This document shows, piece after piece, positions 9,478-17,086 of a stretch of DNA of 46,764 nucleotides (its first letter is position 1; each line of letters begins with the position of its first letter). Position numbers and translations under genes: made by a program. Under the pieces are notes generated by a model that saw only the letters and a list, made by a program, of their open reading frames with translations, was not told where the DNA came from and did no database searches. Source of the stretch: Dictyobacter vulcani (GTDB lineage Bacteria > Chloroflexota > Ktedonobacteria > Ktedonobacterales > Ktedonobacteraceae); contig NZ_BKZW01000007.1 of assembly GCF_008974265.1 (NCBI RefSeq), positions 1-46,764 of the forward strand, given 5' to 3'.

Positions 9478-9576
9478 TGAAATGATAGCATGACGGTGAA
9501 GGAACACCTTCTCAAAGGATCAAGAGAGTTAAAACGTGTAGGTTCGCTTTTCTTGATCCTTTGAAGTCACTGGGCC
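9478..9576 (+). repeat. Family C repeat, copy 1
   Basis: 99 bp, 97 of them identical to 43862-43960. It contains a 12-bp stem AAAGGATCAAGA/TCTTGATCCTTT around the sequence GTGTAGGTTCG, the same motif that begins family B. Confidence 0.9.
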
Positions 9577-9580
9577 AAGG

Positions 9581-9612
9581 AGAGAACAGGGCCGCTTCCC
9601 GGCCCTTTCTCT
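9581..9612. terminator. Terminator of the ferredoxin-reductase operon
   Basis: Stem AGAGAA-C-AGGGCCG (9581-9594) with CGGCCCT-TTCTCT (9600-9612), 5-nt loop and one bulged C. It sits just after the minus-strand gene end at 9625. Confidence 0.7.
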
Positions 9613-9624
9613 CTTGATGTGTCC

Positions 9625-11057
9625 CTAGAGGGATGTAGGACCAGAGGGAACGCGGGGATCGCTCTCAGCCGCGTGCTCGGGTCCACCGGCCGGCTGTGGG
9701 GGCGTCGAAGGTCCCGGGCCGGTCGAGGTCGCCACCGGACTATGCGTGGATTGACCAGGTGCAGGGAAGCCGGACGGCATCACGTTCAGTTCGGTGGGTC
9801 CATCTGGCGCGTTCAAATGCGGTGGGAAGGGGGCGCGCGCCTCGATCATCTGTGTATAGATGCCCAGCGAGCGCGGCATGTTGACCGCCACGGCCGCCAC
9901 CAGGCGTCCTTTCTGCCATAGGCCGCCACGAAGCGCTTGCGCTCAACGGATCCCTGCGTCACCACGACCTGGTCGGCCACGGTCGGCAGGCCAACGGCTT
10001 TAATATTGAGGCCAAACTGATTGGACCAGAAGGTGGGTAGGGGCCGGTGTGGCTTGCGTTCAGCCGGACTACAAAGCATATTGTGTGCCGCCGCCTCAGC
10101 CTGCTCCACGGCATTCCCCCAGTGTTCGACGGCCAGCAATTGACCATCATAGAGCGGGTGCGGCCAGCGTGCCACGTCTCCCGCGACAAAAATATCATCC
10201 AGCACGATCCCGTTGGCATCGAAGGCGCGACAGGAACCGTCGCAGGCCACGCCACGCGCGGATACGGCCAGGCCCGAAGAAAGCAACCACTCGACATTAC
10301 GGACCGCGCCCAGCGCCACCACCGCCACCTTCACATCCAGCACATCACCATCCGAGAGGTGCACGCGACTCAGGTGGCCGTTGGCATCACCCTCCAGCGC
10401 CAGCACCGTCACGTTACAGCGTAGATCAACACCGTGCGCACGCTGGAAACGCGCCGCCACCATCCCGGCCGCCCCACCGAGCGCACCGGCCAGAGGAGCC
10501 GCACTACGCTCCGCCACCGTCACATTGAGTCCCAGTTCGCGGCAGACCGAGGCCACCTCTGAACCCGTAAAGCCGGCACCGATCACCAGCACGCGTTCAG
10601 GTTTAGTGGCCAGCACCTCGCGCAGGCGCTGCCCATCATCCAGCGTACGAATACTGAAGACGCCATCCAGGGCCATCTGCGCCGCATCGGGCCAGGGCCG
10701 TGCCCGCGTGCCTGTGGTAATCAACAAACGATCAAACGGAATGCGCCGACCATCCGCCAGCTCCACCACATGCTCCTGTAGATTCAGACCGGTCGCGGCC
10801 ACGCCAAGCAACCACTCCGCGTTAATGTCCTGCAGTTGCGGCAGATAGGTATGTGAGACTGGCAGCCAGCCGCTCAACACGGTCTTGGAGAGCGGAGGAC
10901 GATCATAGGGTGGATACGGCTCATCACCGATCAAGGTCAACTGACCCTTGAAGCCCTGCGCACGCAGCGCCTCGGCCGCACGCAAGCCAGCCAGCGAAGC
11001 CCCCACAATCACCACGCGACCATCAAAGCGCGCCCCATCCTGTCTGTCCATACTCAT
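9625..11057 (-). CDS. FAD/NAD(P)-dependent ferredoxin reductase (one frameshift)
   Basis: The protein starts MSMDRQDG and shows the FAD GxGxxG-like segment VVIVGASLAGLRAAEALRAQG (residues 15-35), the FAD contact PPYDRPPLSK, the NAD-binding VLVIGAGFTGSEVASVCREL near residue 150, and the second FAD motif NGIVLDDIFVAGDVARWPHP. This is the rubredoxin/putidaredoxin reductase family that passes electrons from NAD(P)H to a small ferredoxin, often for a cytochrome P450 or dioxygenase. The frame breaks near 9917; one extra G restores GRLVAAVAVNMPRSLGIY, the usual C-terminal reductase domain, and then a Pro-rich tail to 9625. The start overlaps the ferredoxin stop by 4 bases (ATGA), so they are co-translated. 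No P450 is in view. Confidence 0.88.
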
Positions 11058-11314
11058 GAGGCCGACTCCTTCCCTGTCTCTGGATCTGCCTCATGCGGCC
11101 GCTTCACCATAGGGAGCGGCTCGCTGGACCGCCCGATCTGAATCGCCTGCACCGGACAGGCGGCCGCGGCTCGCTCAACCTGTTCGCGCAAAGCATCATC
11201 GGGTGCGTAATCATATTCAAGTGATTCTTCACCGTGCAGACGAAAGATCGTCGGCGCGGCATAGACACACTGACCATAGCTCTGGCATTTATTTAAATCA
11301 ACCACAATTCTCAT
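11054..11314 (-). CDS. Small 3Fe-4S/4Fe-4S ferredoxin
   Basis: 86 residues; ATG 11314 follows AGGAGAG. Three cluster cysteines are seen in CQSYGQCVYAAP (C-x5-C) and AAAACPVQAI (CP). The second position of the usual C-x2-C-x2-C motif has Y-G in place of Cys, the arrangement of single-cluster [3Fe-4S] ferredoxins that serve P450s. The C-terminal 20 residues are a charged tail. It heads a two-gene operon with the reductase, the natural redox partner pair; a P450 or Rieske oxygenase elsewhere in the genome is the expected client. Confidence 0.88.
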   Translation of the reverse strand: MRIVVDLNKCQSYGQCVYAAPTIFRLHGEESLEYDYAPDDALREQVERAAAACPVQAIQIGRSSEPLPMVKRPHEADPETGKESAS

Positions 11315-11584
11315 TATCAGTAACTCTCCTCTGCGTCACCACAACAAAGATGCAATAGATCATTTTGTCTATTTACGTACTTTTATGCAGTATGATAAAT
11401 TTGTGAATCTGCACGTCAAAAATTCAATATATCTGTTATATGAGTAATATAAAGAGAATGCAAAATTTGATGGAAATTTTGTAACTTTCTATTAGTGCTT
11501 AACGTTCTATATTTGTGCATTTAAATAGTAAATAAATAAATACACAAACTTTAATTGATTTCTTATTACTATGATAAGTAGTAC
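11315..11584. other. AT-rich divergent regulatory region
   Basis: 270 bp of strongly AT-rich sequence between the ferredoxin operon and the lipoprotein gene. It should hold both promoters; no single -35/-10 pair stands out. No gene seen. Confidence 0.5.
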
Positions 11585-12208
11585 ATGAATGCAAAGGTTG
11601 ATGCCCTGATGCAAAAAGCGAAATTTCGTTTATCCGGCTGGTTAACACTTGCCCTCTGCCTTGTCCTGTTCACATTTGTTTTAAGCGCCTGTGGAACAAC
11701 GGGCCAGGCCAGCTCTACACCGGCCGCCAAACAGGCTACCCCCACGCTACACTAAACCCACGAGCGTGTTTAAAGGCAACGGCTTTACTGCGAACTACTC
11801 GCCCTCCGATTGGACTTTCCAGCAGACCAAAACCATCTCTGGACTGGTGCGAACAAAGATAGTGCTGAAATCTTCACGGTCAATGCCTTGAATACGCAGG
11901 GGAAAAAAGCCAATCTGGATGATGCTGTGAATGCCATGATGGGCACCCTCAAAATGGCCGGCAAAAACTATAAAGAAGATCCTTCCACTCCTGCCACAAC
12001 AAAAATTGGTGGTGAGGATTGGAAGCAGAAAGCGGCTACCATGGACACCAATAATAAGGGCAAAATGGTATCACTGAAAATTTATTCGCTTGCCGTCCAG
12101 CATGGCAATATGTCCTATCTCATGACCTACTCATTGACAGCCGGTACCGCTGATGCTGATATGAAAAATATGATCCAACCCATCCTTGATTCCTATAAAT
12201 TTGTCTAA
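11585..12208 (+). CDS. Secreted lipoprotein of unknown function (two frameshifts)
   Basis: A signal peptide with lipobox is clear: KFRLSGWLTLALCLVLF... LSAC, Cys being the lipidated residue. The start may be ATG 11585 or, better fitting a lipoprotein, ATG 11609 (MQKAKFRLSG). After a short Thr/Pro/Ala linker the frame breaks near 11745 (C run one too long) and again near 11825 (A run one too short). The repaired mature part reads VFKGNGFTANYSPSDWTFQQ, then GANKDSAEIFTVNALNTQGK and ends DADMKNMIQPILDSYKFV. This resembles PsbP-like or DUF1795-type folds that carry a YxxPxxW core followed by a long-helix end, a weak resemblance only. Ends at terminator 12222-12265. Confidence 0.72.
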
Positions 12209-12221
12209 ACCAGGCAACACA

Positions 12222-12265
12222 GCAAAGAGGTCCCGGTCGGAATCTTCTGGCCGGGACCTCTTTGC
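12222..12265 (+). terminator. Terminator after lipoprotein gene
   Basis: Perfect 15-bp stem GCAAAGAGGTCCCGG (12222-12236) with 12251-12265, 14-nt loop. It lies 14 bases after the stop codon. Confidence 0.8.
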
Positions 12266-12574
12266 TTTGGGCAGGATTGTGGAGCAAAATCGGAGGCAAG
12301 CTCCGAACCTACGGTAGATGCGATGAGAGTGGTTGGGGCTTTCGCCCTTGCATTTCCGGCTTTTTCTCTGCTATAAAGAAGAGGTAAGTAGTATCTTGAG
12401 AACTGAATAAGGCATGCAGAAGCTTTTCTGTTTGCGTGAGAATGGGCTGCGAATGCTCCGCCCGCATATGCATATCCAGCGGTCACATTTCTGCGTGCTG
12501 GTTCGTCAGAGTAATGATAAAGAAAATGCGCCGTTTTACGGCATGCTTTTTAATAGTATGTGAAAGGTAGGTTT
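12266..12574. other. Intergenic region left of the IscB element
   Basis: No convincing gene. Open frames on the minus strand lack an RBS and a protein-like pattern. The left end of the IscB element should lie near 12570. Confidence 0.4.
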
Positions 12575-12804
12575 TGACAGTCAGGAACCCCACGCATGAA
12601 TGCGGGGGCTTGCTCCGGTAAGCCCATACCTGACCAGTCTCAGTCTTAAATGACTACGTTCGGAGTGAAATAGTCGGGGTGCTTTCCAGCTCCGACCACT
12701 ACGGTCAATGATTAAACAGGAGTACAGGGTGAATCCAGTGTCATTGGCGCTAAACCACTCACGAACCTTGACGAGGAACACATCACCTACGAAAGTAGAG
12801 GCTC
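12575..12804 (+). ncRNA. Putative IscB omegaRNA (HEARO-like) scaffold
   Basis: The 230 bp before iscB is non-coding and highly foldable. GTCAGG (12580-12585) pairs with CCTGAC (12629-12634), enclosing a GC hairpin of the form CCCC..GCATGAATGC..GGGG. Further short stems follow (AGTCTTAAATGACT, GCTCCGACCACTACGGTC). omegaRNAs are known to lie directly upstream of iscB and to overlap its start, with the guide at the RNA 5' end. By that rule the guide would be the bases just left of about 12580. Boundaries are estimates. Confidence 0.6.
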
Positions 12805-12807
12805 TTT

Positions 12808-13378
12808 ATGAGCAAGGTTTTTGTCATTGATACGAACTACCAACCACTCAACCCGGTGCATCCGGGAAGAGCACGCATGCTCCTCAAAGAGGGGAAGGCG
12901 TCGATCTTTCGCCGGTACCCGTTTACGCTTATCCTGAAGATTGAGGTGCGTGAACCAGCAGTACAACCGTTGCGGGTCAAGATCGATCCTGGCAGCAAAA
13001 TCACGGGCATTGCCATTGTCAACGATGTTTCTGGCGAAGTGGTCTTTGCGGCAGAATTGTCACATCGTGGGCACGCGGTGAAAGCATCCCTGGATGACCG
13101 AAGAGTGGTGAGACGGTCACGCCGAAACCGGAAGACACGCTATAGAAAAGCTCGCTGGGCCAATCGGCGCAACAAAAAGAAGGGGTGGCTTCCACCATCG
13201 TTAGGAAGTCGGGGGGCCAATGTGTTGACCTGGGTAGCTCGTCTTTCTCGTGTCTGCCCGATTACTGCGATCAGTATGGAGTTGGTGCGTTTTGATCTGC
13301 AACAGATGGAGAATCCAGAAATAGCTGGCGTTGAGTATCAGCAAGGCACCCTGGCTGGCTACGAAGTGCGTGAATATT
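12808..13378 (+). CDS. iscB: IscB nuclease, exon 1 (PLMP, RuvC-I, bridge helix, RuvC-II)
   Basis: Exon 1 encodes 190 codons plus one base. Visible parts: the N-terminal PLMP-type domain (VIDTNYQPLNPVHPGRAR, RMLLKEGKASIFRRYPFTL), RuvC-I KIDPGSKITGIAIV with the catalytic Asp, an Arg-rich bridge helix (RRVVRRSRRNRKTRYRKAR), and RuvC-II ITAISMELVRFD with the catalytic Glu. The exon ends GYEVREY then one base of the next codon; unspliced translation would stop 6 residues later at 13392. IscB is the omegaRNA-guided DNA nuclease ancestral to Cas9. The gene is interrupted by a group II intron, and joining 13378 to 15797 restores the frame, giving about 424 residues, normal for IscB. Confidence 0.92.
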
Positions 13379-15796
13379 GTGCGATGTGCTAATCGCTTAT
13401 CTTGAGTGAGGAGCCTCAGAACTCCTCCAGGCAAGTGTCCAAGCCTGTCACCATCTTCTGCGTGCGTTCCTGGTAACGGGAGGGTGCGAAGCCAGAGGAA
13501 ATGTCTAAGGGGAAGTTTAGCCACAAAGCGGAACCGGGCTAGGTGAAGAGCGGACGGGTGAACGCGAGTGAACCCTTGATGAGGCTGCGTTAGGCACTGG
13601 TCATCGGAATGTGGATAACAAAGACGATGATGTTGGGAGAAAGATGAAGGGACGGTATTCCTCTTCATGAAGGCTGGCAGGCGATATTCCTGTCAGCTAG
13701 GACACCAGACCTCCCCGCAGTAAAGAGGGCACCCACCCCGCTCATATCTCGGATATGCGGGACACAGGAACCCCGATAGGGTCTACTAGCAATGGTAGTC
13801 AGCCAACCGTAAGGAAGGCCTAACTCCCTAGCGGGAACAGGAGGAACCAAGAAGCGAACGCCGCCAGCCGTAAGGCAAAAGGGAAGACATAACCTGGCGG
13901 ATAGGACCATCATAGCAGCTGGAGATATCCAGATCGAAAGGTCGCAAACGTGGTTCTGGTGAATCACCCAAAGAACGATGTGAAGATTACTCATTGAGGG
14001 AAAAGTTAGATGCAAGGCAAAACCTTAGCAAACGGAACCGAAACGCACCCCGACACCAACTGGAACGGCATTGACTGGCACCAGCAGGAGCGGCGTGTTC
14101 GTAATCTGAGACAGCGGATCTTTCGGGCAACCCAGGCGGGCGATGGGAAACGCGTCCGCTCGCTCCAAAAGCTCATGTTGCGCAGTCGTGCGAACCGTTT
14201 GGTGAGCGTGAGACGAGTTGCGCAACTCAACACTGGCAAAAATACGCCGGGAGTGGATAAGGTTCTCTTAAAAACACCAGCCGCCAGAGGTCGAATGGTC
14301 GATCATCTCGGTCACTACTTCCTTTGGACGGCCAAACCCGCGCGTCGCGTGTACATCCCGAAGGCAAATGGCAAACAACGCCCACTCGGAATCCCTGTAA
14401 TGATAGACCGCTGCATTCAAGCAATGGTCAAGAATGCCCTTGAACCAAGCTGGGAAGCTCGATTTGAAGGATGTAGTTACGGATTTCGACCGGGTAGGGG
14501 GTGCCATGATGCTATCGAGAAAATCTACAGGCTAGCTCGCCCAAACAAGCGAAAGAAATGGGTTCTCGACGCCGATATCAAAGGCGCGTTCGACAACATT
14601 TCGCATGAGCACCTGCTCAAAACCATTGGAAGCGTTCCAGGGTGTGAACTCATCAAGCAGTGGCTAAAAGCAGGATACATGGATAAAGGAGTGTTTTACG
14701 AAACAGAGGCGGGAACGCCTCAAGGTGGCGTGATCAGTCCGTTACTCGCCAACATTGCTCTTCACGGAATGGAAGAAGCGTTGCAGATCAAGCATCGAAA
14801 ACGTGGTGAACTGGACAGCAAACGAGCATTAGTGAGGTACGCAGACGACTTCTGTGTGTTTTGTGAGAGCCAGGAAGATGCCGAAAAGGTCAAACAGATC
14901 CTTACTGAATGGTTGGGCAAACGAGGGTTAGCTCTTTCACCAGAGAAAACCCACATTGTTCATCTGACAGAAGGGATCAACTTCCTGGGCTTTAACATGC
15001 GACACTACAAAGCCGCAAACACAAAAACAGGATGGAAGCTGCTGACCAAACCAAGCAAAGAAGCGGTACAGAAACATCGAGAGAAGATGAAGCAGGAATG
15101 GGAAGCGGTCCGAGGATGGACAATGCAGAAAATCCTGTGGAAACTTAACCCGATCATTCGCGGATGGGTGAACTATTACCGAACGGGAACAGCCAAGGAA
15201 ACATTCAACAAGCTTGATAACTGGATGTTTTACAAAGAGGTAAGGCACGTCAAGCGAATGCACCCCCACAAACCCAAGAAATGGCAACAACGCAAATATT
15301 GGGGGAAGTTCAACCTGGACAGGCAAGACCATTGGGTGTTTGGAGACAGACAAACAGGTCAACACCTGCTCAAATACCGATGGTTTCCCATTGAGAGGCA
15401 CATCCTGGTCAAAGGAACGGCGTCACCTGACGATCGAACCCTGAAAGACTACTGGCAGAGAAGAAACGCGGCAAAAGCCAAAGATCTTACACCCAGTAGG
15501 CAGAAGATCGCCAAGAGACAACAGGGAATTTGCCTGGAATGTCGAGAGACGCTCTTCAACGACGAGGAGCTTCATGTGCATCACAGGATACCAAAGGCAA
15601 AGGGTGGAAAAAGCAACTACGGCAATCTCGTGTTAGTACACGCATTCTGCCATCAAAAGATCCACGCTGGAGAGGATGTAAAAGATGAGCTATCGGGGTA
15701 GGGAAGTTCGTGATTTGCTTGAGCGGCTTGAAGGGAAACTTTCACGGGCCGTTCTGAGGGGGCCGAGGGGCAGCAATGCTCACTCGGCTACCCGAC
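13379..15796 (+). mobile_element. Group II intron inserted in iscB
   Basis: The 5' end GTGCGATGTG fits the GUGYG rule and the 3' end CTACCCGAC ends in AY. Domain V is the 34-nt hairpin at 15721-15754 (GAGCGGCTTG...CGGGCCGTTC); domain VI follows at about 15758-15790. The intron encodes its own reverse transcriptase/maturase (14010-15701). Exon 1 ends ...GAATATT and exon 2 starts TGCTGG, so splicing gives GAA TAT TTG CTG GAA = EYLLE, the IscB consensus. A candidate EBS1 is GATATTC at 13683-13689, complementary to the last seven exon bases GAATATT with one G-U pair. Length 2418 nt. Same orientation as the host gene. Confidence 0.92.
14010..15701 (+). CDS. ltrA: Group II intron reverse transcriptase/maturase with HNH endonuclease
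   Basis: 563 residues, intact. RT blocks in order: NTPGVDK (residues ~80), RRVYIPKANGKQRPLGIP, SYGFRPGRGCHDAI, VLDADIKGAFDNISH, TPQGGVISPLLANIALH, the catalytic LVRYADDFCVF near 272, and KTHIVHLTEGINFLGF. The thumb/X maturase region follows (WKLNPIIRGWVNYYRTG). The C-terminus is an HNH nuclease: CLECRETLFNDEELHVHHRI followed by KGGKSNYGNLVLVHAFCHQK. The protein aids splicing and performs target-primed reverse transcription; the HNH cuts the second target strand. It is translated from inside intron domain IV; the start ATG follows GAGGGAAAAG. Retron and DGR types are ruled out by the maturase and HNH domains. Confidence 0.95.
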   Translation: MQGKTLANGTETHPDTNWNGIDWHQQERRVRNLRQRIFRATQAGDGKRVRSLQKLMLRSRANRLVSVRRVAQLNTGKNTPGVDKVLLKTPAARGRMVDHLGHYFLWTAKPARRVYIPKANGKQRPLGIPVMIDRCIQAMVKNALEPSWEARFEGCSYGFRPGRGCHDAIEKIYRLARPNKRKKWVLDADIKGAFDNISHEHLLKTIGSVPGCELIKQWLKAGYMDKGVFYETEAGTPQGGVISPLLANIALHGMEEALQIKHRKRGELDSKRALVRYADDFCVFCESQEDAEKVKQILTEWLGKRGLALSPEKTHIVHLTEGINFLGFNMRHYKAANTKTGWKLLTKPSKEAVQKHREKMKQEWEAVRGWTMQKILWKLNPIIRGWVNYYRTGTAKETFNKLDNWMFYKEVRHVKRMHPHKPKKWQQRKYWGKFNLDRQDHWVFGDRQTGQHLLKYRWFPIERHILVKGTASPDDRTLKDYWQRRNAAKAKDLTPSRQKIAKRQQGICLECRETLFNDEELHVHHRIPKAKGGKSNYGNLVLVHAFCHQKIHAGEDVKDELSG

Positions 15797-16500
15797 TGCT
15801 GGAAAAATGGCAACGGACCTGTGCTTATTGTGGGGCGAAAGACCTTCCTTTGCAAATAGAACACATTCACCCCCGCGCCAATGGTGGCACCAATAGAGTC
15901 AGCAATCTGTGTCTAGCGTGTGAGAAGTGCAACACGGCCAAAGGGACGCAGGATATTGTGACCTTCCTCAAAAAGAAACCGGAGGTCCTGAAGCGTATCC
16001 AGGCACAGGCAAAAACACCACTCAAGGATGCCGCCGCGGTGAATGCGACGCGTTGGGCCCTTCACGAACGCTTGAAAGCCACGAGGTTGCCTGTTGAGTG
16101 TGGCTCAGGCGGATTAACGAAGTACAACCGCATCACGAGAGGACTCGGCAAAGAGCACTGGATCGATGCCGCCAACGTGGGCAGGAGTACCCCCGCTGTC
16201 CTGATCATCAAGGGTGTCAAACCGTTGGTAATCAAAGCCATGGGAAACGGCAGGCGCCAGATGTGTGTGCCTGACAAGTACGGCTTTCCCAAACAGCACA
16301 AAGCACGCAAAGGCTCTTACCTGGGCTATCGAACAGGCGATATGGTCAGGGCGATCACCCCGAAGGGCACCTATCAGGGACGGATTGCCATCCGCCATCG
16401 TCCATCATTTCACCTGGGCAAAACCGATGTTCATCCCAAATATATGCGCCGTTTGCATCGGGCAGACGGCTATGAGTACACACACGAAAGGAGTGCGTGA
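15797..16500 (+). CDS. iscB: IscB nuclease, exon 2 (HNH, RuvC-III, C-terminal domain)
   Basis: Read in the frame restored by splicing, it begins LLEKWQRTCAYCGAKDLPLQ, continues with the HNH core IEHIHPRANGGTNRVSNLCL and CEKCNTAKG, then RuvC-III around KEHWIDAANVG (His and Asp positions of the RuvC site), and ends with the PI-like region containing CVPDKYGFPKQHKARKGSYL and KTDVHPKYMRRLHRADGY. All catalytic blocks are present with no frameshift. The stop codon (16498-16500) lies inside the left arm of the right-end hairpin. Without splicing this part has no ribosome site of its own; the open frame upstream to 15685 is intron domain V/VI sequence. Confidence 0.92.
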
Positions 16501-16542
16501 TGCTCCTCCCCATGGGTAAACCGAGGGGTACCCGCATCACGC
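16495..16542 (+). repeat. Right-end hairpin of the IscB element
   Basis: GCGTGATGC (16495-16503) pairs with GCATCACGC (16534-16542); an inner CCTCCCC/GAGGGG stem fills the loop. This is the subterminal hairpin expected at the right end of an IS200/IS605-type element. No TnpA transposase is present, so the element depends on one elsewhere. Confidence 0.75.
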
Positions 16543-16553
16543 GAACTGAACTG

Positions 16554-16925
16554 ATGGCTGATGAAAAACTTCTAATGGTAATGATCGCAGTCACCGATAT
16601 GGCGAAGGCCAAAACGTTCTACGCGGAGCAATTGGGCTGGTCTGTCACCACAGACTATGGACAGGGCGCTCACCACTGGGTCTCGCTGGCGCTCCCAGGA
16701 GGGGGTGCCACGCTGACGCTGTCGACGATGCATGAACATATGAAACCTGGTACGATGAAGCTCTATTTTTCGACTTCAAATATTGAAGCAACCTACAATG
16801 AGCTCAAAGCCAGAGGCGTCCAGGTCGATGAAATTAAGAATGACCTGTATGGACCGGGCTCTGGCGTCAGGTGGTTTGATCTTCAGGATCCCGATGGCAA
16901 CGGCTGGCTGGCAGTTCAGTCCTAG
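16554..16925 (+). CDS. VOC-family (glyoxalase-like) protein
   Basis: 123 residues from ATG 16554, beginning MADEKLLMVMIAVTDMAKAK. The beta-alpha-beta-beta-beta fold of the vicinal oxygen chelate family is shown by VTDMAKAKTFYAEQLGWSVT near the start and GSGVRWFDLQDPDGNGWLAV at the end, the D-P-D-GN-x-W pattern of glyoxalase/bleomycin-resistance proteins. The substrate is unknown. The IscB element ends only 12 bases before the start codon, so it has likely replaced the native leader; no strong RBS remains (GAACTGAACTG only). An upstream in-frame extension to 16497 translates element sequence and is rejected. Confidence 0.85.
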   Translation: MADEKLLMVMIAVTDMAKAKTFYAEQLGWSVTTDYGQGAHHWVSLALPGGGATLTLSTMHEHMKPGTMKLYFSTSNIEATYNELKARGVQVDEIKNDLYGPGSGVRWFDLQDPDGNGWLAVQS

Positions 16926-16980
16926 TCGCCTCGGCTGGCGATCAGTATTGCCATCATCTCTGCAATCAACCGCTTCAAGT

Positions 16981-17015
16981 GTCTGCGCTCCTGGCTGTAT
17001 GGTAGGAGCGCAGAC
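16981..17015. terminator. Hairpin between VOC and UvrA-like genes
   Basis: Perfect 12-bp stem GTCTGCGCTCCT/AGGAGCGCAGAC with an 11-nt loop. No T tract, so it may end or pause transcription of the VOC gene or protect its 3' end. Confidence 0.5.
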
Positions 17016-17086
17016 GCCTGGAAGGGACTGAACAAAGGCGTTCCAAGTGTGGAAACCAAAAAGCTCCGGAGGGCACATCTATCAGT

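Noticed and set aside
9004..9507. Minus-strand frame of 167 codons
   Set aside because: Lies within A and C repeats.
12205..12486. Minus-strand frame of 93 codons
   Set aside because: Covers the lipoprotein terminator, no RBS, no domain.
14010..15701. Retron or diversity-generating reverse transcriptase
   Set aside because: It has a maturase domain, HNH endonuclease and flanking group II intron ends.
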